Assembly: GCA_016296165.1 (NCBI GenBank)
Contig: JAEDJV010000068.1
Location: 1 to 12,878, forward strand
DNA: 12,878 nucleotides
Direction: 5' to 3'
DNA from: Oscillospiraceae bacterium
GTDB lineage: Bacteria; Bacillota; Clostridia; Oscillospirales; Ruminococcaceae
Part shown: one piece after another, positions 1-6,720 of the stretch
How positions within the stretch are numbered: position 1 is the stretch's first letter
Layout of the letters: every line of letters starts with the position of its first letter
Made by a program: the position numbers and the translations under genes
Notes under the pieces: model-generated
Seen by the model: the letters and a program-made list of their open reading frames with translations, nothing else
The model's database searches: none
Told to the model about the DNA's origin: nothing

Positions 1-725
1 GGTGGATTGTAAGTTCTTCTGACAGCTTTATGGTTTCCAGATTCATATCCAGGGAAGTAAATGGTGTGTATCAGGTTGCGTATCGTATTCCTAATCTTAT
101 TTCTCTTATGTCGGTAATATTCTTCAGAGCATGGCAGATGTCGGCTATAACAGAATATGATTCTCCTCAGAGGAGAAGATACTATACAAAAGTTTTTGAC
201 GCATATACGTCAATTATGTTTGTCGCTGCTTCAGGTATAATGCTTTTCCTTAAGATGTTTACGCATATTCTTACAGATAAAGCGTACTGGAATTCGTTCA
301 GAATGGCACCTTTCCTTGTTGTAGGTGTTCTTATGCAGAGCTTCTGCAATTTCTTAAGCAGTATATATAACGCCTCGAATCAGAATAAAAATTCCCTGTG
401 GACAAGCGGTATCGCAGCGGGTACCAATATCGTTCTTAATATAATACTTATTCCGATTTTCGGAGTGCAGGGAGCTGCATTTGCGACAATGTTCTCATAT
501 TTCGCATGTTTTATAATAAGGATTATGGATACGCAGCGGATTGCAAAATATACACTTAGCTGGCGCAAGATTGGAACCAATCTGTGCATTATCATCCTCT
601 CTGCAATAGTTATACTTGCAGATGTTCCTCTTATGCAGTTGTGGCTTGCTGTTTTCTTTGCGGCAATGCTTGTCGTAAATGCAGGTCCTCTGGAACAGAC
701 AGCGAGAAAACTTATCGGAAGATAA
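1..725 (+). CDS. Polysaccharide/lipid-linked oligosaccharide flippase (Wzx/MOP superfamily), 5'-truncated
   Basis: Only the C-terminal part is present. The frame is open from position 3 to the TAA at 723-725, so the true start lies upstream and the ATG at 30 is internal. The visible 241 residues begin WIVSSSDSFMVSRF and continue with a NGVYQVAYRIPNL stretch, which matches the mid-protein signature of Wzx-type exporters (a 'DR/S-F-fI' helix followed by 'GiYsvAYkip'). Several hydrophobic helices follow, then a Polysacc_synt_C-like segment with NIVLNIILIPIFGVQGAA. Family members flip undecaprenyl-linked glycans across the cytoplasmic membrane for capsule, exopolysaccharide or wall glycan assembly; the substrate cannot be read from sequence. 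MurJ is less likely because its typical motifs are absent. The gene converges on glgP and ends in a shared terminator. Confidence 0.85.
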   Translation, partial: WIVSSSDSFMVSRFISREVNGVYQVAYRIPNLISLMSVIFFRAWQMSAITEYDSPQRRRYYTKVFDAYTSIMFVAASGIMLFLKMFTHILTDKAYWNSFRMAPFLVVGVLMQSFCNFLSSIYNASNQNKNSLWTSGIAAGTNIVLNIILIPIFGVQGAAFATMFSYFACFIIRIMDTQRIAKYTLSWRKIGTNLCIIILSAIVILADVPLMQLWLAVFFAAMLVVNAGPLEQTARKLIGR

Positions 726-729
726 AAAC

Positions 730-766
730 AAAAATCAGGATCGTAATGACCCTGATTTTTTATTTT
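730..766. terminator. Bidirectional intrinsic terminator between flippase gene and glgP
   Basis: A stem of AAAAATCAGG (730-739) pairs with CCTGATTTTT (751-760). It is flanked by an A-run on the left and a T-run (TTTTTT, then TATTTTTAT) on the right, so it can terminate transcription in both directions. It lies 5 bases after the flippase stop and 11 bases beyond the glgP stop, as expected for convergent genes. Confidence 0.85.
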
Positions 767-776
767 TATATGATTA

Positions 777-3182
777 TTATCTGTTGATTCCCCAGATGTC
801 TCTTGCGTAGTCGTTGACAGCTCTGTCGGCCGCAAATATACCGGCACCGGCAATGTTGTGGAGTGACATCTTAAGCCATGTATATTTGTCCTTGTAAAGT
901 TCAGCAGAACGTTTCTGAGCATCACGATATGAATTAAAGTCAGCGAGAACCATGTAAGGATCTTTGTTAAGGAGTGAGTTTGCGATATCGTTGAATGCGC
1001 ATCCGTTTATGCCGTTATTGATGTGATTAACAGCCTGTCTGATTGTTTCGTCTGAATCATAGTAGCTTCTAGGATTGTAGCCTGAAGCTTTTTTAGCATT
1101 AACTTCTTCTGCAGTCATACCAAATATGATAATGTTTTCATCGCCTGCAGCGTCCTTGATTTCAATGTTTGCACCGTCAAGAGTACCAAGTGTAACAGCA
1201 CCGTTTAACATAAGCTTCATGTTACCTGTACCGGACGCTTCTGTACCTGCGAGGGAAATCTGTTCTGAAATATCACTTGCAGGCATGAGAAGTTCAGAAA
1301 GTGTAACTTTGTAATCTTCAAGGAAAAATACGTTAAGTTTCTGTGAGATCTTGGGATTTTTTCTAATTTCCTGAGAGATGCTCCAGATCATCTTGATAAT
1401 CTGCTTTGCCAGATAGTATCCAGGCGCAGCCTTTGCAGCGAAGATATATGTTCTTGGAACAAAGTCAGCGTCAGGATTTGCAAGCAGGTAGTTATAGTCA
1501 GCGATAATGTTGAGTGCATTGAGGTGCTGACGTTTGTATTCGTGGAGACGTTTCACCTGAACATCGAAGATACTGTCCGGATCGATATTGAAATCGAGGT
1601 TGCAGTAGTTCTTTGCGTATTTCAGGAATGTTTCCTTGTTGCTGCGTTTGATCTTTGCAAGTTCGTCGAGAACATCATTGTTTTCTGCAAAGAGTGAGAA
1701 TTTTTTAAGTTCATCAGCATTTTTAAGAAATCCAGGTCCTATCTTGTCTCTGAGAAGCTGAGTGAGTCCCGGATTTGACTGATAGAGCCAGCGTCTGTAT
1801 GCTATACCGTTTGTAACATTCTTGAACTTATGCGGATAGTACTGATATTCGTCAGCAAATACATCCTGCTTGATAATTTCTGAGTGAAGTTTTGATACGC
1901 CGTTTACGCTATGAGATGCAGCTACGCAGAGTGAAGCCATGTGAATAGTGTTGTTCTTGATGATTGACATACGGCTTGTTTTGTCGTAATTGTTCTCTGT
2001 AAGCTGTGAAATCTTGGAGCAGTATCTGTTGTTTATCTCAACTATAATTGAGAAAATTCTCGGAACTATGTTCTTGAGGAGGTTTACATCCCATTTTTCA
2101 AGAGCTTCTGCCATAACTGTGTGGTTTGTATATGCAAAAGTATTTTTCACAATGTGCCATGCCTTATCCCATGTATAGCCACAGTCATCAAGAAGAATTC
2201 TCATAAGCTCAGGGATAGCAAGTGTAGGATGTGTATCATTAATGTGGATAGCAACCTTTTCGTGGAGATTCTCGAGTGTTCCGTAAACGGACATATGGTT
2301 TGTAACGATGTCGCCGATTGAAGCTGCACAGAGGAAGTACTGCTGTCTTAATCTGAGTGACTTTCCTTCAAGGTGGTTGTCATTAGGGTAGAGTACCTTT
2401 GATATAGCATTTGCTATGCTGTTCTGACCGAGAGCCTTTGCGTAGTCGCCCTGGTTAAATATAGCCATGTCAAAGCTTGGTGACTTGGCAGTCCAGAGCC
2501 TGAGTACTGAAACAGCTTCGCTGTTGTAACCTGATACATACATATCACATGGTACAGCCATAACTGTGCTGTAATTATGATGTGAGATGTGGTGATACTG
2601 ATTGTCCCAGTATTCGTTGAGTTCACCTTCAAAGTGTACTTCTATGGCTTTTTCAGGTTTGTAATCGAGCCATACATCTCCGCCGGGAAGCCAGTTGTCA
2701 GGGAGTTCTGTCTGCCATCCTTCATCTATCTTCTGTTTGAATATACCATATTCATAACAGATCGAATAACCCATTGCAGGAATACCCTGTGTAGCCATAG
2801 CATCGAGGTAACATGCAGCAAGACGGCCAAGACCGCCGTTTCCTAATCCGGCATCAGGTTCGTTTTCGTATATTTTGTCAAGATTAATATTGTAGTCCTT
2901 GAGAATGCTTCTTACGTCATCTACAATTTCGAGGTTGTAGAGACTTGTTTTGAGCGATCTTCCCATAAGAAATTCCATTGAGAGGTAGTAAACCTGTTTC
3001 TTTCCGTCTGAGTTGATCTTGTTGTTAAAGCTGTTTCTTTTTTCTTTCAGGTGGTTCATAACAATTCCCGAAAGTGCATTGTAGACCTGGGTATCCGAGG
3101 CTGCTGACGGTTTTACGTTATAATCTGTCAGCAGTGCTTTTTCGAGTTCCTGTCTGATATAATCCCTTGTCATCTTTTTCAT
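777..3182 (-). CDS. glgP: Glycogen/starch (alpha-glucan) phosphorylase, GT35 family
   Basis: The 801-aa product fits bacterial glycogen phosphorylases (about 750-830 aa), cytosolic PLP enzymes that release glucose-1-phosphate from alpha-1,4-glucan ends. The PLP signature EASGTGNMKLMLN is intact, with the Schiff-base lysine at Lys656. Other family landmarks are the glycine-rich DAGLGNGGLGRLAACYLDAM segment near residue 110, HINDTHPTLAIPELMRIL, YTNHTVMAEALEKW, FDVQVKRLHEYKRQ and DYKVTLSELLMPASDISEQI. The start at 3182 is favoured because GGAG lies 7 bases upstream; the second in-frame ATG (residue 4) would be 16 bases from it. No other glycogen gene is adjacent, so the gene appears monocistronic, with its own promoter at 3314-3342 and a roughly 125-nt leader. 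No disruption is seen. Confidence 0.97.
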   Translation of the reverse strand: MKKMTRDYIRQELEKALLTDYNVKPSAASDTQVYNALSGIVMNHLKEKRNSFNNKINSDGKKQVYYLSMEFLMGRSLKTSLYNLEIVDDVRSILKDYNINLDKIYENEPDAGLGNGGLGRLAACYLDAMATQGIPAMGYSICYEYGIFKQKIDEGWQTELPDNWLPGGDVWLDYKPEKAIEVHFEGELNEYWDNQYHHISHHNYSTVMAVPCDMYVSGYNSEAVSVLRLWTAKSPSFDMAIFNQGDYAKALGQNSIANAISKVLYPNDNHLEGKSLRLRQQYFLCAASIGDIVTNHMSVYGTLENLHEKVAIHINDTHPTLAIPELMRILLDDCGYTWDKAWHIVKNTFAYTNHTVMAEALEKWDVNLLKNIVPRIFSIIVEINNRYCSKISQLTENNYDKTSRMSIIKNNTIHMASLCVAASHSVNGVSKLHSEIIKQDVFADEYQYYPHKFKNVTNGIAYRRWLYQSNPGLTQLLRDKIGPGFLKNADELKKFSLFAENNDVLDELAKIKRSNKETFLKYAKNYCNLDFNIDPDSIFDVQVKRLHEYKRQHLNALNIIADYNYLLANPDADFVPRTYIFAAKAAPGYYLAKQIIKMIWSISQEIRKNPKISQKLNVFFLEDYKVTLSELLMPASDISEQISLAGTEASGTGNMKLMLNGAVTLGTLDGANIEIKDAAGDENIIIFGMTAEEVNAKKASGYNPRSYYDSDETIRQAVNHINNGINGCAFNDIANSLLNKDPYMVLADFNSYRDAQKRSAELYKDKYTWLKMSLHNIAGAGIFAADRAVNDYARDIWGINR

Positions 3183-3307
3183 CTTTTTACTCCGTTCTCC
3201 GACGCATTAATAGTGGAACAGTGTTTGTGCCGTATATGGCAAATTGATAAATTGAGAATGACGTCGGCTACTCAAAATCAATGATATGTATAAAACACTG
3301 AACTATA
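3183..3307 (-). promoter_or_regulatory. glgP 5' leader with possible pseudoknotted fold
   Basis: Read on the minus strand, the leader has CAGTGTTT (3300-3293) complementary to AAACACTG (3226-3219), closing a region with two smaller hairpins: TTGAG/CTCAA (3275-3271 with 3256-3252) and GCC/GGC (3240-3238 with 3231-3229). The loop of the first hairpin contains CCGACG (3267-3262), complementary to CGTCGG (3204-3199) located 3' of the closing helix and 10 bases before the GGAG ribosome binding site. That gives a pseudoknot order. It does not match a riboswitch class that I recognise; it may be fortuitous. Confidence 0.35.
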
Positions 3308-3313
3308 ATATAA

Positions 3314-3342
3314 ATTATACACGAATTAGTTGGTGAATTCAA
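3314..3342 (-). promoter_or_regulatory. Sigma-A type promoter of glgP
   Basis: On the minus strand, TTGAAT (3342-3337) and a perfect TATAAT (3319-3314) are separated by 17 bases, giving a predicted transcription start near 3307 and a leader of about 125 nt. Confidence 0.65.
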
Positions 3343-3370
3343 TACCTTTAATAAAACAATTTTTTTTCCT

Positions 3371-3377
3371 TGTCGAA
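3371..3377 (+). promoter_or_regulatory. Spo0A-box-like heptamer TGTCGAA upstream of the glgP promoter
   Basis: TGTCGAA matches the core 0A box known from Bacillus, and the flanks give CTTGTCGAATA, 9 of 11 to the extended TTTGTCGAAAA. It lies about 65 bases upstream of the predicted glgP start, a position from which Spo0A often acts. A heptamer can occur by chance, so this is a candidate only. Confidence 0.25.
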
Positions 3378-3578
3378 TATACGTTAAGAATAGTAGTATA
3401 AATGCTGATAAAGAGGAAAACGTAAGAAAATCAGTCAACTTATGAGCTGTTATTAATATATGAGCATGTTAGAATATAAAGTAAAAAAAGTTGCTAGGTA
3501 TTGTGTACATGAGAAAATGGTTTAAAATGTGCATATATACAAAACAGTAGTATGGATAAAATATTTTTCTATAAACTA

Positions 3579-3607
3579 TTGACAATCAATTTGCGTGGTG
3601 ATATACT
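3579..3607 (+). promoter_or_regulatory. Consensus sigma-A promoter reading towards the c-di-GMP riboswitch
   Basis: A perfect TTGACA (3579-3584), a 17-base spacer and TATACT (3602-3607) predict a start near 3614. No terminator is seen before the riboswitch at 3787, so the transcript probably carries a pre-aptamer leader of about 170 nt. Confidence 0.65.
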
Positions 3608-3621
3608 GATTACAGAAGATA

Positions 3622-3658
3622 AAACACAGGCAGATGCGAATTGTACGCATTGGTGTTT
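3622..3658 (+). other. Nested stem-loop in the leader before the riboswitch
   Basis: AAACAC (3622-3627) pairs with GTGTTT (3653-3658). Inside it ATGCG (3634-3638) pairs with CGCAT (3646-3650) around a 7-base loop, with an asymmetric internal loop of 6 and 2 bases. It starts about 8 bases after the predicted transcription start. No T-run suited to termination follows directly, so it may be a 5' stabilising or regulatory hairpin. The function is unknown. Confidence 0.4.
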
Positions 3659-3743
3659 ATTTTCATCTAACCTAAACAACTACTACAGTTTCACTCTTTT
3701 GTTTTACCAGATTCTTTATATTGACGTATTAATGATTTGATCC

Positions 3744-3771
3744 TTCACTACAACACTCATAACAACATAAT
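3744..3771 (+). promoter_or_regulatory. Weak alternative promoter immediately before the aptamer
   Basis: TTCACT (3744-3749), a 16-base spacer and CATAAT (3766-3771) would start transcription near 3778, just ahead of the aptamer. It is much poorer than the promoter at 3579-3607. Confidence 0.25.
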
Positions 3772-3786
3772 AGTAAAAATTTAATT

Positions 3787-3869
3787 ATTGGGCAAACTTG
3801 CTGAAAGGCAAGGACGCAAAGCTAATGGGTCTAAACCGAATATAAGGGTATGACAGCCGGCTGCACAAT
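3787..3869 (+). ncRNA. Cyclic di-GMP-I (GEMM-I) riboswitch aptamer
   Basis: The class signatures occur in order. GGGCAAAC (3790-3797) is followed by a GAAA tetraloop on a 6-bp stem CTTGCT/GGCAAG (3797-3812), then GACGCAAAGC (3812-3821), then the tetraloop-receptor side GGGTCTAAACC with GGGTATGACAGCC (3827-3858), and a final CAG-CCGG-CTG hairpin. A short P1 forms from ATTG (3787-3790) with CAAT (3866-3869). The ligand-contacting base equivalent to G20 of the Vc2 aptamer is G (3792), favouring c-di-GMP over the A20 variants that sense cGAMP. The equivalent of A47 is kept in GCAAAG, and the C92 equivalent is probably C3864. A terminator follows 44 bases later, so control should be by transcription attenuation of the downstream dockerin gene. 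Confidence 0.93.
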
Positions 3870-3873
3870 TTTT

Positions 3874-3898
3874 AAACGAACCTATTTAACGGTCGTTT
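3874..3898 (+). promoter_or_regulatory. Accessory hairpin between aptamer and terminator
   Basis: AAACGAACC (3874-3882) pairs with GGTCGTTT (3891-3898) as 8 base pairs with one bulged A and an 8-base loop. It spaces the aptamer from the terminator, and stacking here could help either conformation of the expression platform. Confidence 0.55.
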
Positions 3899-3912
3899 AT
3901 GGTTGGATACAG

Positions 3913-3943
3913 GGACTGATACCAAAAAGTATCAGTCCTTTTT
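3913..3943 (+). terminator. Riboswitch-controlled intrinsic terminator
   Basis: A perfect 10-bp stem GGACTGATAC (3913-3922) / GTATCAGTCC (3929-3938) with a 6-base loop is followed by TTTTT. It sits between the aptamer and the coding start at 4004. Its 5' arm can also pair with GGTATGACAGCC (3847-3858) in the aptamer, giving a plausible antiterminator. Confidence 0.9.
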
Positions 3944-4003
3944 GTTCTAAATTTAATACTAATTATCTGTGATGAGTAAATACATCATTCAGGGGGAATC
4001 ATT

Positions 4004-6154
4004 ATGAAAAAACTTACAAGATTAGTCAGCGGATTTTTATCAGCTGCTCTCATTTTTGAATTTGCAGTACCTGGAGTTCAGCAGTATATTGCAGCTGCTG
4101 ATGAAACAATAGAAAGCATGAGCATGGTGATAAAGTCCGGATTTGAAAAGTATGAAACGGAGATCGACATTACCAAGTTCGGGATATACTATACGGGTGA
4201 CAAAGAAAAAGACGGAGAGTCAGCTGCCAGAATTCAGGAAGTAATAAGCTATGTTTATAGTGATCCGGAACTGTTTTATCTTAAAACTGATAACACTTAC
4301 AAGATAAATTTCCGGCTCGATGAAAACAACAATCAGTATATATTCGATTCGGTAAGTGTAAATTATCTTAATACTTATGAAGAAGTAATTCCTCTAAAGG
4401 AAGAATTCAACAATAAGGTTGATGAGATTATTGATAAAGAGTTCAATGATGGTATGACAGAACTCCAGAAAGTTCTTAAGGCTCATGACTACCTTGCACT
4501 TAATACAAAGTATGATACCACAGGTGAGATACCTGATTATAATGGCGGCAGTTCTGCATATGACGTTCTGGTTTGCGGAAACGGTGTATGTCAGGGTTAC
4601 GCACAGGCGTTTAACGTTCTTATGGATCGTTTAGGTATGGAATCGATAATGGTTACCAGCAGAGACATGAATCATGCATGGAACCTTGTAAGTGTAGACG
4701 GTGAGTGGTATCATATTGATGCAACCTGGGATGATCCTACTCCGGACAGAAAAGGACTTGTAAATCACAAGTATTTTATGCTTTCCGATGAGGCTATATC
4801 CCAGAAAGGTGAATACAGAGACTATACTCATTACAGCTGGGACAGCAAAGGATTTAAAGCAACTTCAACAAAGTATGATAACGCTTTCTGGGGTGCGGTT
4901 AGTACTGAGATGTTCATAGAAAACGGAAAGTGGTATTATGTGGACCGTAACGGTGTCTATAGTACTTACGTTGAAGCAACAGGTGAAACAAATACCTTTG
5001 TAAGCGTATGCGAGGAAAACTGGCCGGTATACGGGGCAACCGACGGCTCATATTACCTTGACAAATATACAACTCTCATCGTTTCAGGCAATACGATTTA
5101 CTTTAATACTCCTACACAGATATATTCAATGAAGCTTGACGGCTCAGAAAAAAGAGGATTGCAGTATATCAATCCATATGATGTTCAGGGGTACGTGTAC
5201 GGGCTTACACTTAAGGATAATGTTCTCTATGCGGTAATCAAGCAGGATCCTAAGGATGAGGGTACATTATACGAAGCGATGAATCTTGAGCTTGATAAAT
5301 TTACTGTAATAGACATGCTTCAGCAGACAATAGATTCTCTTGCTGAAGGTCAGTCTGCAACAGTTCAGATGGATACAGAAACAATCGTTCCGGCTGCTGC
5401 AATTGAAAGCATGAAAGACAGAGATATCACCATTACTCTTGATCTTGGTGATTACAACTGGAAGTTATCCGGAAAGAAGATCGATGAGGCTAAGGATCTT
5501 AACCTTGAAATCAAACAGGATCAGGGCATAATACCTGATGATATGCTCAATTCAATACTTGACAGAAAATCACAAGCAGTTGAGCTTAATCTTACACATA
5601 ATGGTCCTTTCGGACTTAAGGCAGATATAAACTATGATCTTGGTGAGAAGTTTGCTGAAAACGTAGCAGTTCTGTACTATTACAATGAAGCAAACAACAC
5701 AATGGATGAGCTTGATTTTATGATGGTTGACCGTTTCGGTAAGATAGACATCACGCTTGAGCACGCATCCAGTTATGCGCTAGTCTTGCGGGATATGCGC
5801 GCTCCTGATGACCCTATAACAGACGAACCGGAGAAGCCGCCGCAAGTTGAAGAACCAGAAGTTACAACTACTCCAGTTACATCAGAACCTGAAACAGTTA
5901 TTACTGAATCAACAAGCGAAAGCACAGTAACAATGGGCGAATTAGTTCCTTCTTATGTACTCGGCGACGCAAACATGGACGGTATCGTAGATCTTATGGA
6001 TCTCTCAACAGTTTCACTAGTTACCTTAAACGAAGCTACACTCGAAGGCGACGCTTATTTAGCAGCTGATGTAAACCGTGACGGAAAAGTTAATCTTCAG
6101 GATATAACAATGTTAAAACAATATGTGATGAACAAGATATCATCATTTGAATAA
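4004..6154 (+). CDS. Secreted transglutaminase-like protein with C-terminal type I dockerin
   Basis: The 716-aa protein begins with a signal peptide (residues 1 to about 31, cleavage probably near YIAAADE). A transglutaminase-like core at about 40-260 carries a papain-like triad: Cys196 in NGVCQGYAQAF, His224 in DMNHAWNLV and Asp239 in HIDATWDD. Residues 280-420 are rich in WYYVD / GNTIYF / QIYSMKLDG strands, resembling the beta-propeller-like DUF5050 modules often found beside this core. After a Pro/Thr/Glu-rich linker (about 605-650) comes a dockerin with two F-hand calcium loops, DANMDGIVDLMD (655-666) and DVNRDGKVNLQD (689-700). It should be exported and dock onto a cohesin on a cellulosome or the cell surface. 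Whether the core is a protease, a crosslinker or a binder is not known. AGGGGG lies 7 bases before the ATG. Expression is predicted to be controlled by the upstream c-di-GMP riboswitch. Confidence 0.92.
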   Translation: MKKLTRLVSGFLSAALIFEFAVPGVQQYIAAADETIESMSMVIKSGFEKYETEIDITKFGIYYTGDKEKDGESAARIQEVISYVYSDPELFYLKTDNTYKINFRLDENNNQYIFDSVSVNYLNTYEEVIPLKEEFNNKVDEIIDKEFNDGMTELQKVLKAHDYLALNTKYDTTGEIPDYNGGSSAYDVLVCGNGVCQGYAQAFNVLMDRLGMESIMVTSRDMNHAWNLVSVDGEWYHIDATWDDPTPDRKGLVNHKYFMLSDEAISQKGEYRDYTHYSWDSKGFKATSTKYDNAFWGAVSTEMFIENGKWYYVDRNGVYSTYVEATGETNTFVSVCEENWPVYGATDGSYYLDKYTTLIVSGNTIYFNTPTQIYSMKLDGSEKRGLQYINPYDVQGYVYGLTLKDNVLYAVIKQDPKDEGTLYEAMNLELDKFTVIDMLQQTIDSLAEGQSATVQMDTETIVPAAAIESMKDRDITITLDLGDYNWKLSGKKIDEAKDLNLEIKQDQGIIPDDMLNSILDRKSQAVELNLTHNGPFGLKADINYDLGEKFAENVAVLYYYNEANNTMDELDFMMVDRFGKIDITLEHASSYALVLRDMRAPDDPITDEPEKPPQVEEPEVTTTPVTSEPETVITESTSESTVTMGELVPSYVLGDANMDGIVDLMDLSTVSLVTLNEATLEGDAYLAADVNRDGKVNLQDITMLKQYVMNKISSFE

Positions 6155-6195
6155 TGATATTATCAAACAAATAGTGTTTTTCTCATATTTCCTTG

Positions 6196-6231
6196 GAAAA
6201 TTCCCCTGCAACGCAGGGGAATTTTCATTTT
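6196..6231 (+). terminator. Intrinsic terminator after the dockerin gene
   Basis: A perfect 14-bp stem GAAAATTCCCCTGC (6196-6209) / GCAGGGGAATTTTC (6213-6226) with a 3-base loop is followed by a T-rich ATTTT. It isolates the dockerin gene from the ylxM-ffh operon. Confidence 0.85.
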
Positions 6232-6254
6232 CAGATAAAAAAATTTAAAAAGTA

Positions 6255-6283
6255 TTGACAAATGAGGAGAATGGAGTTATAAT
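6255..6283 (+). promoter_or_regulatory. Perfect-consensus sigma-A promoter of the ylxM-ffh operon
   Basis: TTGACA (6255-6260), exactly 17 bases, TATAAT (6278-6283). Both hexamers are perfect. The start is predicted near 6290, about 40 nt before ylxM. Confidence 0.9.
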
Positions 6284-6307
6284 TGTAAAGGTTAATAACT
6301 TTACAAT
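6282..6307. promoter_or_regulatory. Perfect inverted repeat overlapping the -10 and start site (candidate operator)
   Basis: ATTGTAAAG (6282-6290) and CTTTACAAT (6299-6307) are exact inverted 9-base arms separated by 8 bases. The left arm overlaps the last bases of the -10 hexamer and the predicted +1, so it cannot fold fully in the transcript and is better explained as a repressor binding site. No known operator was matched. Confidence 0.5.
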
Positions 6308-6330
6308 CATAAATTACAGGAGGCAGAAAA

Positions 6331-6693
6331 ATGGCAAAAGATCTTAATTTTGCATTGCTTCTTGATTGTTACGGAGATCTTCTGACTGAAAAGCAAAGAG
6401 ATATTATGCAGCTTTATTATTATGAAGATCTTTCTCTTTCAGAGATAGCTGAAAACGAGAACATTTCCCGTCAGGGAGTTCACGATGCTATCAGGCATGC
6501 GGAACAGTATCTTACAGAGTATGAAGAAAAAGTGGGTTTTGTAAGTAAGATGAACGCTTACCGCAGCATTATGGAAACCATTAAATCATGTACTTCCGAG
6601 TACAGTTCAAAATACAGTTATCAGAAAAGTATTTCTGAATATACAGAAAAAATTATGAGCTGTGTTGAACAGAGTGAAGAACTGTTCAGATAG
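6331..6693 (+). CDS. ylxM: YlxM/UPF0122 family helix-turn-helix protein, SRP-associated
   Basis: The 120-aa product has a sigma-70 region 4-like helix-turn-helix: LTEKQRDIMQLYYYEDLSLS followed by EIAENENISRQGVHDAIRHA (about residues 17-56), then a helical, charged tail. Family members are encoded directly before ffh in many Firmicutes and are thought to modulate SRP function or expression; the exact role is not settled. AGGAGG lies 7 bases before the ATG. It is the first gene after a perfect promoter and ends 27 bases before ffh. Because the promoter carries a palindrome and this is a small helix-turn-helix protein, autoregulation is a possible but untested idea. Confidence 0.92.
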   Translation: MAKDLNFALLLDCYGDLLTEKQRDIMQLYYYEDLSLSEIAENENISRQGVHDAIRHAEQYLTEYEEKVGFVSKMNAYRSIMETIKSCTSEYSSKYSYQKSISEYTEKIMSCVEQSEELFR

Positions 6694-6720
6694 TATCATC
6701 ATACAAGGGAGGCCCCGGAG

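Larger units (their letters stand above)
3183..4003. other. 821-bp intergenic region rich in regulatory elements
   Basis: No convincing protein gene is present; the reading frames are short and lack family resemblance. Reading left to right it holds the glgP leader (3183-3307, minus strand), the glgP promoter (3314-3342), a Spo0A-box-like TGTCGAA at 3371-3377, about 200 bases of A+T-rich sequence with nothing recognised (3380-3578), a strong plus-strand promoter (3579-3607), a nested stem-loop (3622-3658), a weaker promoter candidate (3744-3771), the c-di-GMP-I aptamer (3787-3869), an accessory hairpin (3874-3898), a terminator (3913-3943) and the ribosome binding site for the dockerin gene. 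Confidence 0.8.

Noticed and set aside
3552..3740. 62-codon open frame in the intergenic region (starts MDKIFFYKLL)
   Set aside because: It overlaps a strong promoter and a stem-loop, has no ribosome binding site and no family resemblance, and its composition looks random.
3721..3749. TTGACG at 3721 as a -35 for the riboswitch transcript
   Set aside because: No -10-like hexamer lies 16-18 bases downstream.
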